Source of the DNA: an uncultured Massilia sp.
GTDB lineage: Bacteria > Pseudomonadota > Gammaproteobacteria > Burkholderiales > Burkholderiaceae
Direction of reading: 5' to 3'
Assembly (NCBI GenBank): GCA_946481275.1
Contig: CAMLMV010000021.1
Coordinates: 44,186 to 108,185, forward strand
DNA: 64,000 bases
Below the pieces are notes generated by a model that was given only the letters and a program-made list of their open reading frames with translations, was not told the origin of the DNA and made no database searches. Within the stretch, counting starts at the first letter, position 1, and each line of letters begins with the position of its first letter. This document shows, piece by piece, positions 51,016 to 61,965 of the stretch. The position numbers and the translations under genes are program-made.

Positions 51016-53853
51016 ATGCAGACTCTCGAGCGCTCAAGCCTCAACCGAAAACTGACGTCGATGTGCCTGCAGGCCGCCGCCAGCGCGCTGCTGGTCGTGT
51101 ACGTCGCCTTCGCCCTGGCGACGGTGACCGGCCAGCGCCGCGAGGAGCGGCAGGAACTGGAGGCGCTGGCCGCCGTGCTCGCACAGGGCGGGCTCGACGC
51201 CGTCCAGTTCAACGACCGCCGCCTCGCCACGCAGCTGCTGGCCGCGCTGGAAGCGCGCCGGGGCCTCGCGTCCGCCGTCCTGTACGACCGCAAGGGCCAA
51301 CCGTTCGCCGTCTGGCGCGCCCCCGGCAATGACGCCGCTGGCCCCGTCGACGCGCTTGGCGGGCTCGATGACGACACCATCGCCGCGGCAGCCGATGCCG
51401 GCAGCCGTCCGTGGCTGCCCATGCTGCGCGTCTATCGCGTGCTCGGTGCCCCGCGTGACGCCAATGGCCGCGCGCTGCCGCCCGTGGGCGCCGTCATGAT
51501 CGAGAGCGACCTCGCGCCCCTGTGGCTGGACATCGCGCGCGCGCTGGGCGTGATGGCCGTCGCGCTGGCCGCCGCGCTGCTGACGGCGTTCGTGCTGGTG
51601 CGCCGGCTGCGGCGCAGCATCAGCGACCCGATCGGCAAGTTGATCAACGCGGCGCAGAAGGTGTCCGCCAGCCAGAACTACACACTGCGCATCGCCCACA
51701 ACCGCAATGACGAACTGGGCGTGCTGATCGACAGCTTCAACAACATGCTCGCCCAGATCGAAGGCCGCGGCGCCGCGCTCACGCACCACCGCGACGAACT
51801 GGAACGCCAGGTCGGCGTGCGCACCGAGCAGCTGGAAAAGGCGAAGAACGCAGCCGAAGCGGCGAGCCGCGCCAAGAGTGCCTTCCTCGCCACGATGAGC
51901 CATGAGATCCGCACCCCGATGAACGGCGTGCTCGGGATGACGGAAATGCTGCTGGGGACGGAGCTCACCGACACGCAGCGCAACTACACGCGGCTGGTCA
52001 AGCAGTCGGGCGAGCACCTCCTCGTGATCATCAACGACATCCTCGATTTTTCCAAGATCGAGGCCGGCAAGCTCACCGTCGAGTACATCAATTTCAACCT
52101 GTGGGACCTGCTGGACGACATCCACACGGTCTACACGCCGCAGGCCGAGGCGAAGAACATCCTGCTCCATTTCGACATCGCCAACGACATCCCCGTCGCC
52201 ATCTGCGGCGACCCGAACCGGCTGCGCCAGATCATGGCCAACCTCCTCGGCAACGCGGTCAAGTTCACGGACCAGGGCCGCATCCTCGCCACGGTGCGCA
52301 TCGCGAGCGAGGACAACCAGGCCGTGATGCTGCGTTTCGAAGTGCACGACACGGGCATCGGCATTTCGAGGGAAGCCCGCAGCCGCATCTTCGAGGCGTT
52401 CTCGCAGGCCGACGATTCCACGACGAGGAAGTACGGCGGCACCGGTCTCGGTCTCGCGATCTCCAAGCAGCTCGTCGAACTGATGGGCGGCTCGATCGGC
52501 GTCGAAAACGCGTTGACCCAGGGGTCCGTGTTCTGGTTCACGGTGGCCTTCGACAAGCGCCGCGTCGATCCGGACGCGGCGGGCGACCACCAGTACACGA
52601 TCGACGGCCTGCGCGTGCTCCTCGTCGACGGGAGCGAGTCGAGCCGCATCGGCCTCGAACGCCACCTGGCCACGTGGCGCGTCGAATGCGACGCGGCGGA
52701 GAGCGCGGACGAAGCGCTGGAGCGCCTGGACGAGGCGGCGCGCGCCGGCCGGCCATACGATGCCGCGATCCTCGACATGGAGCTGTCCCACACGAGCGGC
52801 CTGCTGCTGGCCGCGCAGATCAAGTCCAGCCCGGCCACGCGCGCCACGCGGCTCGTGCTGCTCAGTCCCGAACGGCTCGCCGCCGACCCCGTGCAGCGGC
52901 GCGAGGCCGGCGTGGCGTACCAGTTGATCAAGCCCGCGCGCGCGGCCGATTTGTTCGCCTGCCTGGCGACGCCACCGCGCGGCCAGGTGGCGCCGGCGCC
53001 GCGCTTCATCCCGCCGCGTCCCCTGCAACTGGACGCCAGCCGCCCGCGCACGCGGCGCGTGCTGCTGGCCGAAGACAATCCGGTCAACGTCGAAGTCGCG
53101 CGGGCGATGCTGGAAAGCCTCGACCTGCAGGTGGATTGCGCGCGCAACGGCGAGGACGCATTGCAGGCCGTGCGCACAAATTCGTACGACGCGGTGCTGA
53201 TGGATTGCCAGATGCCCGTGATGGACGGTTTCGCCGCGACGGCCGCGATCCGGCGCGAAGAACGCGAGGCGGGCCGCGGCCGCGTGCTGCCCATCATCGC
53301 GATCACGGCGAACGCGCTGCAGGGCGACCGCGAAGCATGCCTCGCGGCCGGCATGGACGATTACCTGTCGAAGCCGTTCAGCCAGCAGGAAATCGCGGCC
53401 GTGATCGGACGCTGGATGGCGCTGCCGCTCGCCGCCACCGTGCACCACGACGACGAGCCGCCGCGGCTGCCGCCCGCATCCGTCGAAGTGATCCAGCGCG
53501 ACGTCATCAACCGCGTGGCGCTCGACAAGATCCGCGCCCTGTCGCGCGACCGTGGCGACGCCCTCGTGCAGAAAGTGATCGCGGCCTACGTCGACGACAC
53601 GCCGCAGCAGCTGCGCACCCTGCGCACCGCCATCGACGGCCTCGACACGGGCAACGTGCGCCGCATCGCGCACACGCTGAAATCGGCCAGCGCCAACGTC
53701 GGCGCCGAGGCCCTCGCCGCCCTGTGCAAGGAACTGGAGCACCTGGGCCGCGCCGATACCACCGAAGGCGCGGACGCGATCCTGACCGACATGGAACAGG
53801 AGTTCCAGGCCGTCCGGCATTCGCTCACCGCCATCCTCGAAAAGGAAACCTGA
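51016..53853 (+). CDS. Hybrid sensor histidine kinase (HK-REC-REC-Hpt)
   Basis: 945 residues from the ATG at 51016. In-frame starts at 50959 and earlier are possible, and none has a good ribosome site. Domains in order: a membrane helix, a periplasmic CHASE8-like sensor, a second helix ([16 protein letters not shown]), HAMP, and HisKA with His296 in [11 protein letters not shown]. HATPase follows ([24 protein letters not shown]). The first receiver is atypical ([21 protein letters not shown]) and the second complete ([22 protein letters not shown]). A C-terminal Hpt has [13 protein letters not shown]. It is followed two bases later by a REC-GGDEF-EAL gene, its probable output. Confidence 0.93.
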   Translation: MQTLERSSLNRKLTSMCLQAAASALLVVYVAFALATVTGQRREERQELEALAAVLAQGGLDAVQFNDRRLATQLLAALEARRGLASAVLYDRKGQPFAVWRAPGNDAAGPVDALGGLDDDTIAAAADAGSRPWLPMLRVYRVLGAPRDANGRALPPVGAVMIESDLAPLWLDIARALGVMAVALAAALLTAFVLVRRLRRSISDPIGKLINAAQKVSASQNYTLRIAHNRNDELGVLIDSFNNMLAQIEGRGAALTHHRDELERQVGVRTEQLEKAKNAAEAASRAKSAFLATMSHEIRTPMNGVLGMTEMLLGTELTDTQRNYTRLVKQSGEHLLVIINDILDFSKIEAGKLTVEYINFNLWDLLDDIHTVYTPQAEAKNILLHFDIANDIPVAICGDPNRLRQIMANLLGNAVKFTDQGRILATVRIASEDNQAVMLRFEVHDTGIGISREARSRIFEAFSQADDSTTRKYGGTGLGLAISKQLVELMGGSIGVENALTQGSVFWFTVAFDKRRVDPDAAGDHQYTIDGLRVLLVDGSESSRIGLERHLATWRVECDAAESADEALERLDEAARAGRPYDAAILDMELSHTSGLLLAAQIKSSPATRATRLVLLSPERLAADPVQRREAGVAYQLIKPARAADLFACLATPPRGQVAPAPRFIPPRPLQLDASRPRTRRVLLAEDNPVNVEVARAMLESLDLQVDCARNGEDALQAVRTNSYDAVLMDCQMPVMDGFAATAAIRREEREAGRGRVLPIIAITANALQGDREACLAAGMDDYLSKPFSQQEIAAVIGRWMALPLAATVHHDDEPPRLPPASVEVIQRDVINRVALDKIRALSRDRGDALVQKVIAAYVDDTPQQLRTLRTAIDGLDTGNVRRIAHTLKSASANVGAEALAALCKELEHLGRADTTEGADAILTDMEQEFQAVRHSLTAILEKET

Positions 53854-53854
53854 C

Positions 53855-56020
53855 ATGCCAGCCCAACCTACCAATCAGCGAGGGATCGTCCTGGTCGCGG
53901 ACGACGATCCGGTGATGCGCTTGTTGATGCTCGAGATGCTGGAGGGCGTCGGCCTGGAAGGCATCGAGGCCGCGGACGGCCAGGAGGCCGTGGCCCTCGC
54001 GCACGCGCGCACGCCCGACCTGATCCTGCTGGACGTCGAGATGCCGAAGATGGACGGCTTCGCCGCGTGCCGCGCGATCCGCGACCTGCCGAATGGCGCG
54101 ATGGTCCCGATCGTGATGGTCACCGGCGGCGACGACCTGGAAGCCGTCACGAATGCCTACGAGGCCGGCGCCACCGACTTCGTGTCCAAGCCGATCAACT
54201 GGCCCATCCTCGGCCACCGCGTGCTGTACGTGCTGCGCGCAAGCGATGCCATCGTCCGCCTGCGCATCGCCGACGCCCAGAACCGCGCCGTGCTGGCCGC
54301 CATTCCCGACACGTTCTTCCGCATGTCGCGCGACGGCTTCTATCTCGATTACGAGCCGGGCCGCGATAGGCCGGGCCGCGACGGGCCCGGCCGCGGCGTG
54401 CGCGACGCCGGCGTCGACGAGCAGATCGTCGGCCGCCACGTGACCGACGTCCTGCCGCGCGACATCGCCGAACGCCTGCTCGAACAGGTGGGCATGGCCC
54501 TGCACGTGCAGCAGGTGCGCTCGGTCGAATATGAACTGATCCGCTTCGGCGAAGTCCAGCATTTCGAGGCGCGCCTCGTCGCCACCGGCCCGAACGAAGT
54601 GCTGGGCCTCGTGCGCGACATCAGCGAGCGCAAGCGCGCGGAAGAGCAGATCCGCCGCCTGGCCTATTGCGACAGCCTGACCGGCATCCCGAACCGCCAG
54701 GCCTTTCTGGAAACGCTGGAACGCGAACTGCAGCGCTCGAAAATCGGCAACAAGAAGTTCGCCGTGCTGTTCATGGACCTGGACGCCTTCAAGCGCATCA
54801 ACGACACGCTGGGCCACAACGTGGGCGACCAGTTGCTGAAGCAGGTGTCCGACCGCCTGCGCGAGACGATCCGCCCGAACGACCTGCTGTCGCGCGGCGA
54901 CCTGCTCCCCCGCGTAGACACTCCCAACAGCGCGGGCACGAACCTCGCGCGCCTGGGCGGCGACGAATTCACGATCCTGATCCCCGACCTCGAACGGGTC
55001 GAACACGCCCTCAACGTGGCGCATCGTGTAAAAGACGCGATGCGCCGCCCGTTCATCATCGAAGGCAACGAGATCTTCGTGACGGCCAGCATCGGCATCT
55101 CGCTGTTCCCCGAGGACGGCGACGACTGCACGTCGCTGCTGAAATACGCCGACACCGCGATGTACCACGCGAAGAACTGCGGCAAGAACAACGCCAAGCT
55201 GTACTCGTCGTCGCTGACGATGCAGATCATGAGCCACGTGAAGCTGGAAGTGGGCCTGCGCCGCGCGCTGCAGAACGACGAGTTGTACCTGCTCTATCAG
55301 CCGCAGCTCGACGTGCGCTCGTCCGAGATCGTCGGCGTGGAAGCCCTCGTGCGCTGGCGCCATGCGGAGCGCGGCGTCGTCTCGCCCAACGAATTCATCC
55401 CGCTGGCCGAAGAGACGGGCCTGATCGTGCCGATCGGCGAATGGGTGCTGCGCACCGCGTGCAGCCAGGCCCGCCACTGGCAGAAATTCGCGCGCCGTCC
55501 CGTGCGCATCGCCGTGAACCTGTCGGCCAAGCAGTTCAAGGACGAGAACCTGTCGCAGATCGTGCTCTCGGCCCTGCACGACACGGGCCTCGACCCGCGC
55601 CTGCTCGAACTCGAGCTGACGGAAGGCACGCTGATGGACGACGCGAAGGCCACGCTGGCCACACTGGAACAGCTGCGCGGCATCGGGGTATATCTGTCGA
55701 TCGACGACTTCGGCACCGGCTACTCATCGATGAACTACCTGAAGCGCTTCGACGTGCGCGCGCTGAAGATCGACCGCAGCTTCATCAGCGGCCTGCCGCA
55801 GGATTCCGAAAACGCCGCGATCACGCGCGCGATCATCGCGATGGCGCACGGCCTCAAGATGGTCGTCGTGGCGGAAGGCGTCGAGACGGGCGAGCAGCTC
55901 GTGCTGCTGGAGGAATACGGCTGCGACCTCGTGCAGGGTTTTTATCTCGGGCGGCCGGCGCCTGCAGACGCGGTCACCGGCATGCTGCAGAAGTTGTGGG
56001 TGCCGGTGGCGGCGCGCTGA
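53855..56020 (+). CDS. REC-PAS-GGDEF-EAL response regulator
   Basis: 721 residues. The receiver domain has [10 protein letters not shown], the phospho-acceptor Asp in [13 protein letters not shown] and a Lys in [12 protein letters not shown]-like region follows, with a Gly/Arg/Pro-rich insert of about 20 residues near 170. The GGDEF domain is intact ([27 protein letters not shown]) and carries an insertion before the signature (about 350-362). The EAL domain has [45 protein letters not shown] and AEGVET. Both enzyme activities look possible. Its place after the hybrid kinase suggests it takes the phosphate from that protein. Confidence 0.93.
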   Translation: MPAQPTNQRGIVLVADDDPVMRLLMLEMLEGVGLEGIEAADGQEAVALAHARTPDLILLDVEMPKMDGFAACRAIRDLPNGAMVPIVMVTGGDDLEAVTNAYEAGATDFVSKPINWPILGHRVLYVLRASDAIVRLRIADAQNRAVLAAIPDTFFRMSRDGFYLDYEPGRDRPGRDGPGRGVRDAGVDEQIVGRHVTDVLPRDIAERLLEQVGMALHVQQVRSVEYELIRFGEVQHFEARLVATGPNEVLGLVRDISERKRAEEQIRRLAYCDSLTGIPNRQAFLETLERELQRSKIGNKKFAVLFMDLDAFKRINDTLGHNVGDQLLKQVSDRLRETIRPNDLLSRGDLLPRVDTPNSAGTNLARLGGDEFTILIPDLERVEHALNVAHRVKDAMRRPFIIEGNEIFVTASIGISLFPEDGDDCTSLLKYADTAMYHAKNCGKNNAKLYSSSLTMQIMSHVKLEVGLRRALQNDELYLLYQPQLDVRSSEIVGVEALVRWRHAERGVVSPNEFIPLAEETGLIVPIGEWVLRTACSQARHWQKFARRPVRIAVNLSAKQFKDENLSQIVLSALHDTGLDPRLLELELTEGTLMDDAKATLATLEQLRGIGVYLSIDDFGTGYSSMNYLKRFDVRALKIDRSFISGLPQDSENAAITRAIIAMAHGLKMVVVAEGVETGEQLVLLEEYGCDLVQGFYLGRPAPADAVTGMLQKLWVPVAAR

Positions 56021-56024
56021 TCGT

Positions 56025-58430
56025 CTACTGCTTCGTGAACGTCAGCGTGTGCACGGCCGCCCCAGGCAGCAACGGAGTCGGCTTCCCGTGCACCCATTCC
56101 TCGTGCCCTTTCAAGAAGTACGGCGACAGCGGGTGGCCGCTCTGCCCGCCCGGCATGTCGAACAACCCTTCTTCCTCGCGCCCCGGCGCCACCGTCAGGC
56201 GCTCCGATTGCCCGAACTTCGGCCCCGCCACGCGCGGCATGTTGGCGTCGCCCGGCAGCTGGTCCGGCGGGACGCTGAGCCAGCGGCGCAGCGCCGGCAC
56301 GGCGATCGTGAACGGATGCGCGATCGTCGCCGTGTTGCGCCGGCCCCAGGTGGCCTGCGCGAGCGGCGTGCCATCTTCCTTCAGATCCGCGATGGCGCGG
56401 TCGATGGCGGCCAGTTGCAGGTCTTGCCAGCTCGCGTAGCCGGCCGGCAGCCACGCGGCCGGACGCGCGTCCAGCAGGCGCGCCACGACGTCCGGCCAGC
56501 GCGACGTCGCGACCACGATGCTGGCCTTCGGATCGAGTTTCGCCAGCTCCGCATCGACGCCGGCGAACAGCAGGTCGTGCAGCGACCACATGAACTGGCG
56601 CGCCAGGCGATAGCCGGCGGACGCCGTGCTCGCGCGGCCGTCCCAGCTCGTCTCCAGCAGGCGGCGGAACTCGGCGCGCTCCGGATGCTGGTCCAGCGCG
56701 CGGGCATCCAGCGCGGCCAGCGCGCGTTCGCGCCAGCCGGCGATGAACGGTGCGCGGTCGTCGAGCGACGCCTGGAACGCGGCCGGCACATCCGTCCTGT
56801 CGCCCAGCTGGCGCACGTTGCCGGTCAACTGGTTCCCGCGCGCGCCCAGGTCGAAACCGCCGTCGCCGATGATGCTGGAGTCCGCGCCCGCGAGCTGGCG
56901 GCTGTTCGCCGTCACCAGCTGGCCGCCGGGCGGATTGACGACGCGCGGATGTCGGTCCGGCGCGAGCAGCCCGCTCCATGTCGGCACGGTGCCGTCGGAC
57001 GCGAGCGGGAACGAGACGTTCGTTCCGCCCTGCGCCCGCCGCGGCAGCGCGCCGCCGATCGTCCACGCGATGCCGCCGCGGTCGTCGCCGAGGACGACGT
57101 TCTGCGCCGGAATGCCATCGCCCGCCGCCGCAGCCACCGCCTCGTCGAGGTTCGTCGACGCTTCCAGCTTCAGGTGATTCAGGTTCAGCGCGCCGGGATC
57201 GTGCGCGACCCAGTGCACGGCGTACTGGACGCCGTCGACGGTGCGGACCGGGCCGAGGCTCGTCTCGAGCACGGTCATCGTCTGCGCCGGTTCGCCCTTC
57301 ACGAGCAGCGTTTCCGTGTGCGCGACGGGCGTCTCCCAGCCGTTCGTCGTGCGCACCTGGCCGGGATGGGCGCCGCCCGTGCCGAGACGGACGAGGTCGA
57401 GCGTGTCCGCATAACTGTTCGTGAAGGCCCACGCGACGTGGCCATTGCTGCCCACGATGACGGCCGGCGGCGTGCCCGGCAGGCTCACGCCGACGACGCG
57501 GCGCGGCCTGCCCTGCGCATCCGGGAAGCGCAGCGCGAGGCGGTACCACGTGTTCGGCAGCTGCAGGCCCAGGTGCATGTCGTCCGAGACGATGGCGGCG
57601 CCGTGCGCGGTGCGCGTCCCGGCGATGGCGTAGTTGTTGCTGCCCACGGCATCCGTGAACGCGATGCCCGCCACCTGGCGTGCCGGGACGACTTCCTTGC
57701 GGCCCCACCAGGCCGGTGCCGTGGCCGGGATCGGGGCCGGCGCCAGCGCGACGGCGTCCGCATCCATCGGCGTATCCCAGCGGGTCGCTTCGGGCAGCAG
57801 GAACGCCAGCTGGGCCGGATCGAGGTGCGCCGCCAGCCAGCCCCGTGCCAGTTCGCGCGGCTCCTGGTTGCCCTGCAAATCGAAGTACATGGCCCACACG
57901 GCCAGCAGCGAATCGGCCGGTGTCCACGGCCGCGGCGTCGCCCGGTTCAGCAGGTATTCGAACGGCCGCGCACGCAGGCCGTCCAGGCCGTCATTGACGC
58001 CGGCGGCGTAGCGGTCCAGGAACGCGCGCTCGGCCGGCGTCATGCGCTGCAGGACCTGCTCGGCGCGGGCGCGGAAGCGGTGCAGGCGATGCGCCCGGTC
58101 GAGCGGCAGCGCCTTGGCCCCGAACAGCTCGGCCAGTTCGCCGGCGGCACTGCGGCGCAGCAGGTCCATCTGGAAGAAGCGCTCCTGGCCGTGCACGAAC
58201 CCGGTGGCATACGCGACGTCGAGCCGGTTCGCCCCGCTGATGGTCGGCACGCCGTTCGCGTCGCGCTCCACCGTCACGGGCGCCGCCAGCAGCGGCGAGC
58301 GATGCCGGCCGTCGAGCTCGGGGAGGCTCGCGCGCAAGGTCATCCAGGCGCCGCCCGCGACGAGCACCGGCAGCACGACGACCCCGGCCGCAACCCGCCG
58401 CCCCCATTTGCCCCATCCACGTTGTCGCAT
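56025..58430 (-). CDS. Penicillin acylase family hydrolase (Ntn type)
   Basis: 801 residues from the ATG at 58430, preceded by AAGGGA. A signal-anchor (VAAGVVVLPVLVAGGAW) exports it. The propeptide region contains ATGFVHGQERFFQMDLLRR. The autocatalytic site is at Ser264 in DAVGSNNYAIAG: cleavage before this Ser would free the nucleophile of the beta chain. Asn in FTNSYADTLDL and later PGGQLVTANSRQL are also family-like. It probably acts in the periplasm on acylated compounds, perhaps acyl-homoserine lactones or beta-lactams; the substrate cannot be told. Convergent with the GGDEF-EAL gene. Confidence 0.9.
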   Translation of the reverse strand: MRQRGWGKWGRRVAAGVVVLPVLVAGGAWMTLRASLPELDGRHRSPLLAAPVTVERDANGVPTISGANRLDVAYATGFVHGQERFFQMDLLRRSAAGELAELFGAKALPLDRAHRLHRFRARAEQVLQRMTPAERAFLDRYAAGVNDGLDGLRARPFEYLLNRATPRPWTPADSLLAVWAMYFDLQGNQEPRELARGWLAAHLDPAQLAFLLPEATRWDTPMDADAVALAPAPIPATAPAWWGRKEVVPARQVAGIAFTDAVGSNNYAIAGTRTAHGAAIVSDDMHLGLQLPNTWYRLALRFPDAQGRPRRVVGVSLPGTPPAVIVGSNGHVAWAFTNSYADTLDLVRLGTGGAHPGQVRTTNGWETPVAHTETLLVKGEPAQTMTVLETSLGPVRTVDGVQYAVHWVAHDPGALNLNHLKLEASTNLDEAVAAAAGDGIPAQNVVLGDDRGGIAWTIGGALPRRAQGGTNVSFPLASDGTVPTWSGLLAPDRHPRVVNPPGGQLVTANSRQLAGADSSIIGDGGFDLGARGNQLTGNVRQLGDRTDVPAAFQASLDDRAPFIAGWRERALAALDARALDQHPERAEFRRLLETSWDGRASTASAGYRLARQFMWSLHDLLFAGVDAELAKLDPKASIVVATSRWPDVVARLLDARPAAWLPAGYASWQDLQLAAIDRAIADLKEDGTPLAQATWGRRNTATIAHPFTIAVPALRRWLSVPPDQLPGDANMPRVAGPKFGQSERLTVAPGREEEGLFDMPGGQSGHPLSPYFLKGHEEWVHGKPTPLLPGAAVHTLTFTKQ

Positions 58431-58613
58431 GCCGCTCGTCCCTTTGAAAAAAGGGGAATCTTGCCAGAAATCGCACGTGTGGGCGAGTACGCGACAGCCC
58501 TTACCCACGATGGTTCCCTGCGCGCGATTGAGCGGGCTCTCTTGCGGACCGGCGCTGGCTTCTAACCTGTGAGAAGGCGCGCAGGACGCGCGTGTTGGTC
58601 GGAGGGGGGCGCC

Positions 58614-58892
58614 ATGATGCGGGTGCTGGGTATTGGATTGGTGCTGGCGCTGGCCGCGTGCACGACGCCGCAGGAGCGCGCGGCCCAGGCGCAGGCCGAC
58701 GTGGAGCGGATGATGGCGGTCTATGGCCCGGCCTGCGTCCGGCTGGGATATGCGGCCCAGACGGACGCGTGGCGCAGTTGCGTGATCAGCCTGGGCGCGA
58801 AGTACGATCTGCAGCGCTATGGACCGCCTGCGGGCTACTACGGCTGGGGTCCTGGCTATTGGCGGGGCGGCTGGTGGGATCCGTATTGGTGA
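58614..58892 (+). CDS. Small lipoprotein, function unknown
   Basis: 92 residues. The lipoprotein signal ends LALAAC (Cys about 16). The mature part is helical (RAAQAQADVERMMAVYGPACVRLGY) with two further cysteines. The tail is rich in Gly, Tyr and Trp (GPPAGYYGWGPGYWRGGWWDPYW). GGAGGGGG lies upstream. Its last 107 bases overlap the 3' end of the deacetylase gene on the opposite strand. Confidence 0.75.
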   Translation: MMRVLGIGLVLALAACTTPQERAAQAQADVERMMAVYGPACVRLGYAAQTDAWRSCVISLGAKYDLQRYGPPAGYYGWGPGYWRGGWWDPYW

Positions 58893-60027
58893 AATTCGTA
58901 CGGGTGAGATCCGTACGGGTGAACCGGTCGGCGACGCGCCGCGCGAACTCGGCTTTCGTTACCGCTTCGCGACTTTCCAGCAGGCGTTCCAGCGACTGCT
59001 GGATGTGGCGGACCAGTTCCGGATAGCGCGCATCCGGTGGATGCAGGCTGAAGCGCACGAGCGGCGAGCGCGCCAGCATGGACGCGGTGGCGTCGACCAC
59101 GCGCGGCGACAGGATGCGCCCGCCGCGGTTGCGCGCCGCGTACACGAGCGACGGCGACAGGATCGCGTGCGTGCCGCGGCGGTTGTTGTGCACCACCGGC
59201 GTAGGCGGCGCGTGCAGCGTGTGCAGCGTGTGCAGCGTGTGCAGCTCGTGAGCGTGATCCCGGCTGGGCGCGTCGTGGCGGAGGTCGGGGCTGGTCGCAT
59301 CCGTCGATGGACCGGTCAACGCACCGGTCCACGCACCCGGGTCGAACTGCCTGTTCCCTGCCCCCTGGACGGAGCGGTTACCCTGCCCGGTCTGGACCGC
59401 CCCCCTGCCGCCCTGGATGCTCGCGCTGGCGTCACCGCGATACCCCGGCCGGCCGCCGGCGCCATTCTGCACCTGCTGACGCTGCGGTCGCGCAACCGGG
59501 CGACGCTCGCGCGCTCCCGGCAGGCAATGGAAATGGCTGAACGTGGTCGTGTACGCGAACGGCGCGTCACGCAGCGCCCGCCAGGCGCCCTCGCCCAGCA
59601 GCCACGCGGGCGGTACGAAGCCGGTGGGCGTCCAGCCGCGCGCCGCGAACCAGTCGAGCCCCAGCTCCAGGCGGCGCCGCGCTTCCGCCTCGGTCAGCGC
59701 CGCAAATTCTCCCTCGCGCCGCGTGTACACGTTGCGCAGGAAGCGCGCGCGCAGGCCGCCGCTGCCCGCCTCCGTGTCGAGATGGCTGTAGCCATGCAGC
59801 GCCAGCTCGTCGCCGCGCTCCAGCGCCACGTTCAGGCAGGCTTCCATCGCGAGGGATTGTTCAGGCCGGAAGTGGTAGTGCGGTACGACGAGCCACGTCA
59901 GCGGGATGTCCGCCACGGCCCGCACCGCTTCCACGAGGCGCAGGCAGTCGCTCCACGTGGCCGGCGCCACGTCGTGGATCGAGACGCACAGCATATGCTC
60001 GTCAGGAGACCAGTCAATCTGTGACAC
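58786..60027 (-). CDS. Polysaccharide deacetylase-like protein (DUF2334) with repeat insertions
   Basis: 413 residues. The N-terminal half is deacetylase-like: CVSIHDVAPATWSDCLRLVEAV, then WLVVPHYHF and DELALHGYSHLD (His/Asp metal site), then GFVPPAWLLGEGAWRAL. From about residue 180 to 275 comes a Gln/Gly/Arg-rich low-complexity insert including LHTLHTLHT. The conserved end (RGGRILSPRVVDATASMLARSPLVRFSLHP) then resumes. The C-terminus carries a five-residue tandem repeat FTRTD-LTRTN-FTNTD. Downstream of and overlapping a glycosyltransferase gene (14 bases), so likely involved in a surface glycan. Confidence 0.82.
   Translation of the reverse strand: MSQIDWSPDEHMLCVSIHDVAPATWSDCLRLVEAVRAVADIPLTWLVVPHYHFRPEQSLAMEACLNVALERGDELALHGYSHLDTEAGSGGLRARFLRNVYTRREGEFAALTEAEARRRLELGLDWFAARGWTPTGFVPPAWLLGEGAWRALRDAPFAYTTTFSHFHCLPGARERRPVARPQRQQVQNGAGGRPGYRGDASASIQGGRGAVQTGQGNRSVQGAGNRQFDPGAWTGALTGPSTDATSPDLRHDAPSRDHAHELHTLHTLHTLHAPPTPVVHNNRRGTHAILSPSLVYAARNRGGRILSPRVVDATASMLARSPLVRFSLHPPDARYPELVRHIQQSLERLLESREAVTKAEFARRVADRFTRTDLTRTNFTNTDPTSRPANSQDPSRSSPQAVHSAADRTSRPG
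58877..58921. repeat. Three tandem 15-bp repeats
   Basis: Three 15-base units related to ATCCGTACGGGTGAA in a row. They cross the stop codon of the small lipoprotein on the plus strand and encode the FTRTD-type repeat of the deacetylase on the minus strand. Confidence 0.8.
59216..59250. repeat. Four tandem 9-bp repeats
   Basis: The unit GTGTGCAGC occurs four times with a partial edge. On the minus strand it encodes the (LHT)n stretch of the deacetylase insert. Whole-codon units keep the frame when copies are gained or lost. Confidence 0.8.
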
Positions 60028-61177
60028 GGATGCGCTCCCTTTCGTGGGCCAGGTAATTGGCGATGTCGTCGGACGCCTGCGGACATCCGTTCAGCAGGCC
60101 TTCGTAGCGGCCGATCACCTGCGGCAGGATCTCGTTCCAGTCGTAGCGTTCGACGGCCCTGCGCCGTGCGGCCTGGCCCATGCGGGCGAGGTCGCGCTGG
60201 TAGATGGCTTCGATCGCGCCGGCCAGGCTGCCGACGTCGTTCGGCTCGGCCAGGATGCCCGTCTCCGTGTCGACCAGCTCGGCCACGCCGCCCTGGGTCG
60301 TGGCGACGACGGGCAGGCCGCATGCCATCGCTTCCAGCACGATCAGGCCGAACGTTTCGCAATCGCCCGGGTGCACGAGCACGTCGCAGCTGGCCAGCAG
60401 GCGGGCCAGCTGGCGCTGGTCGCGCCGGAACGGGATGTGCGTGACGCGGTCGCAATACGGCAGCACGCCACCGCCGCCCACGAGGATCAGGTGGTACGGG
60501 TCGCCCAGCTTGCGCACGGCTTCGATGAGGACGTGCAGTTTCTTTTCCGGCGTGAAGCGGCCGGCATAGACGAGCAGGCGCGCATCCGGCGCGAGGCCCA
60601 GGTGTTCGCGCAGGGTCGCGTCGCGGCGCTGCGGCCGGAACACGCTGCTGTCGATACCGAGCGGCTGGTGCACGGCGCCCTGCACGCCAATGGCATCGAG
60701 CTGCTGCACCATGATGCGGCTGGGCGCCAGCACGAGGTCGAACTGGCGGTACAGGTTGGCGAGGTAGCGGCACGTGCCGCGCGCGATCCAGCGGCCGAAG
60801 CGCGGCTGCACGAGGCGCGGCAGGTCGGAGTGGTAGAAGGCGACGGCCGCGATGTCGTAGCGCCTGCGCATGCGCAGCGCGGCCCAGGCGCAGTGGCCGG
60901 CGTCGCCCGCCTCGACGACATCGGGCCGCACGGACTCCAGCAGGCGCGCCGGACCTTCGACGGACAGGGGCATGCGGAAGCCGTGGAAGCCCGGCAGGCC
61001 GGCGGACGGTATCTTGACGAGCGCGGGCACGGCGTCGTCGCACGTCTCCACGTTGGAGCTCATGATCGTATGCCGGACGCGGCTGCGCCGTGCCAGCCAA
61101 TGGGCCTTGGCATTCAGATAGGTACTGACGCCGCCTCCTTCGGCCGCGTAGAACATCGTGATGTCGACGAGATGCAT
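60014..61177 (-). CDS. Glycosyltransferase family 4 protein
   Basis: 387 residues from the ATG at 61177. Two Rossmann halves are seen, starting MHLVDITMFYAAEGGGVSTYLNAKAHWL. The donor-binding half has VYAGRFTPEKKLHVLIEAV, SCDVLVHPGDCETFGLIVLEAMACGLPVVATTQGGVAELV (the E-x7-E motif of GT4) and GILAEPNDVGSL. It should transfer a sugar from a nucleotide donor to a lipid or glycan in the cytoplasm or at the inner membrane. It overlaps the deacetylase gene by 14 bases, so both are one unit. Confidence 0.92.
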   Translation of the reverse strand: MHLVDITMFYAAEGGGVSTYLNAKAHWLARRSRVRHTIMSSNVETCDDAVPALVKIPSAGLPGFHGFRMPLSVEGPARLLESVRPDVVEAGDAGHCAWAALRMRRRYDIAAVAFYHSDLPRLVQPRFGRWIARGTCRYLANLYRQFDLVLAPSRIMVQQLDAIGVQGAVHQPLGIDSSVFRPQRRDATLREHLGLAPDARLLVYAGRFTPEKKLHVLIEAVRKLGDPYHLILVGGGGVLPYCDRVTHIPFRRDQRQLARLLASCDVLVHPGDCETFGLIVLEAMACGLPVVATTQGGVAELVDTETGILAEPNDVGSLAGAIEAIYQRDLARMGQAARRRAVERYDWNEILPQVIGRYEGLLNGCPQASDDIANYLAHERERIRVTD

Positions 61178-61331
61178 GCTTGGGGTCCGGTCAAAGTATC
61201 CCCACAATAGCAGCGTAGACGGTGCGTCGGGTTTGCGCACTGTCAAGCGAACACCGCCTGCTGCCGGGAGCCGCTACGATGCCGTCATTGCTGCGCGACG
61301 GTGACAGGGCTCCCCGTCGTGGGGAGGCCCA

Positions 61332-61922
61332 TTATGCACTGCGCCTGTCGAGCATGGCGCGCGCGATGGTGCCCGCGTCCACGTACTCGAGCTCGCCCCC
61401 GACGGGGACGCCGCGCGCGAGGCGGCTGACCTTGAGTCCGCGCGCCTTCAGCATTTCGCTGATGTAGTGGGCGGTCGCTTCGCCCTCGTTGGTGAAATTG
61501 GTGGCGAGTACGACCTCCTTCACCTCACCGTCGCCGGCGCGACCGATCAGTTTTTCCAGGTGCAGGTCCTTCGGGCCGATGCCGTCCAGCGGCGACAGCC
61601 GGCCCATCAGCACGAAATACAAACCCTTGTACGTCAGGGTCTGCTCGATCATCATCTGGTCGGCCGGCGTCTCGACGACGCACAGCAGCGCACGGTCGCG
61701 CTGCTCGTCGGCGCACAGGTCGCAGACTTCTGTTTCCGAGAAGGTATTGCACATGGCGCAGTGATGCACCGCGTCGACGGCCTGGTACAGCGCGCGCGAC
61801 AGCATCGCGGCGCCTTCGCGGTCGTGCTGCAGCAGGTGGAAGGCCATGCGCTGCGCCGACTTCGGCCCGACGCCCGGCAGGCGGCGCAGGGCCTCGGTAA
61901 GGAAGTCGAGCGATTTGGACAT
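61332..61922 (-). CDS. recR: Recombination protein RecR
   Basis: 196 residues, the usual length. It shows the N-terminal helix-hairpin-helix ([20 protein letters not shown]), the four-cysteine zinc finger [16 protein letters not shown] and a Toprim domain ([16 protein letters not shown], then [19 protein letters not shown]). The Walker B-like end [11 protein letters not shown] completes it. RecR works with RecO/RecF to load RecA at gaps. The dnaX - ybaB - recR order is the classic arrangement, here with a YciI gene in between. Confidence 0.97.
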   Translation of the reverse strand: MSKSLDFLTEALRRLPGVGPKSAQRMAFHLLQHDREGAAMLSRALYQAVDAVHHCAMCNTFSETEVCDLCADEQRDRALLCVVETPADQMMIEQTLTYKGLYFVLMGRLSPLDGIGPKDLHLEKLIGRAGDGEVKEVVLATNFTNEGEATAHYISEMLKARGLKVSRLARGVPVGGELEYVDAGTIARAMLDRRSA

Positions 61923-61965
61923 AATTGACTCCTGGACCCCGGGGACTCCGAGCCTCCGCCGGTGC

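Noticed and set aside
59216..59250. Short tandem repeats considered as a CRISPR array
   Set aside because: Nine-base units without spacers inside a coding region. No array of regularly spaced repeats was found in the window.
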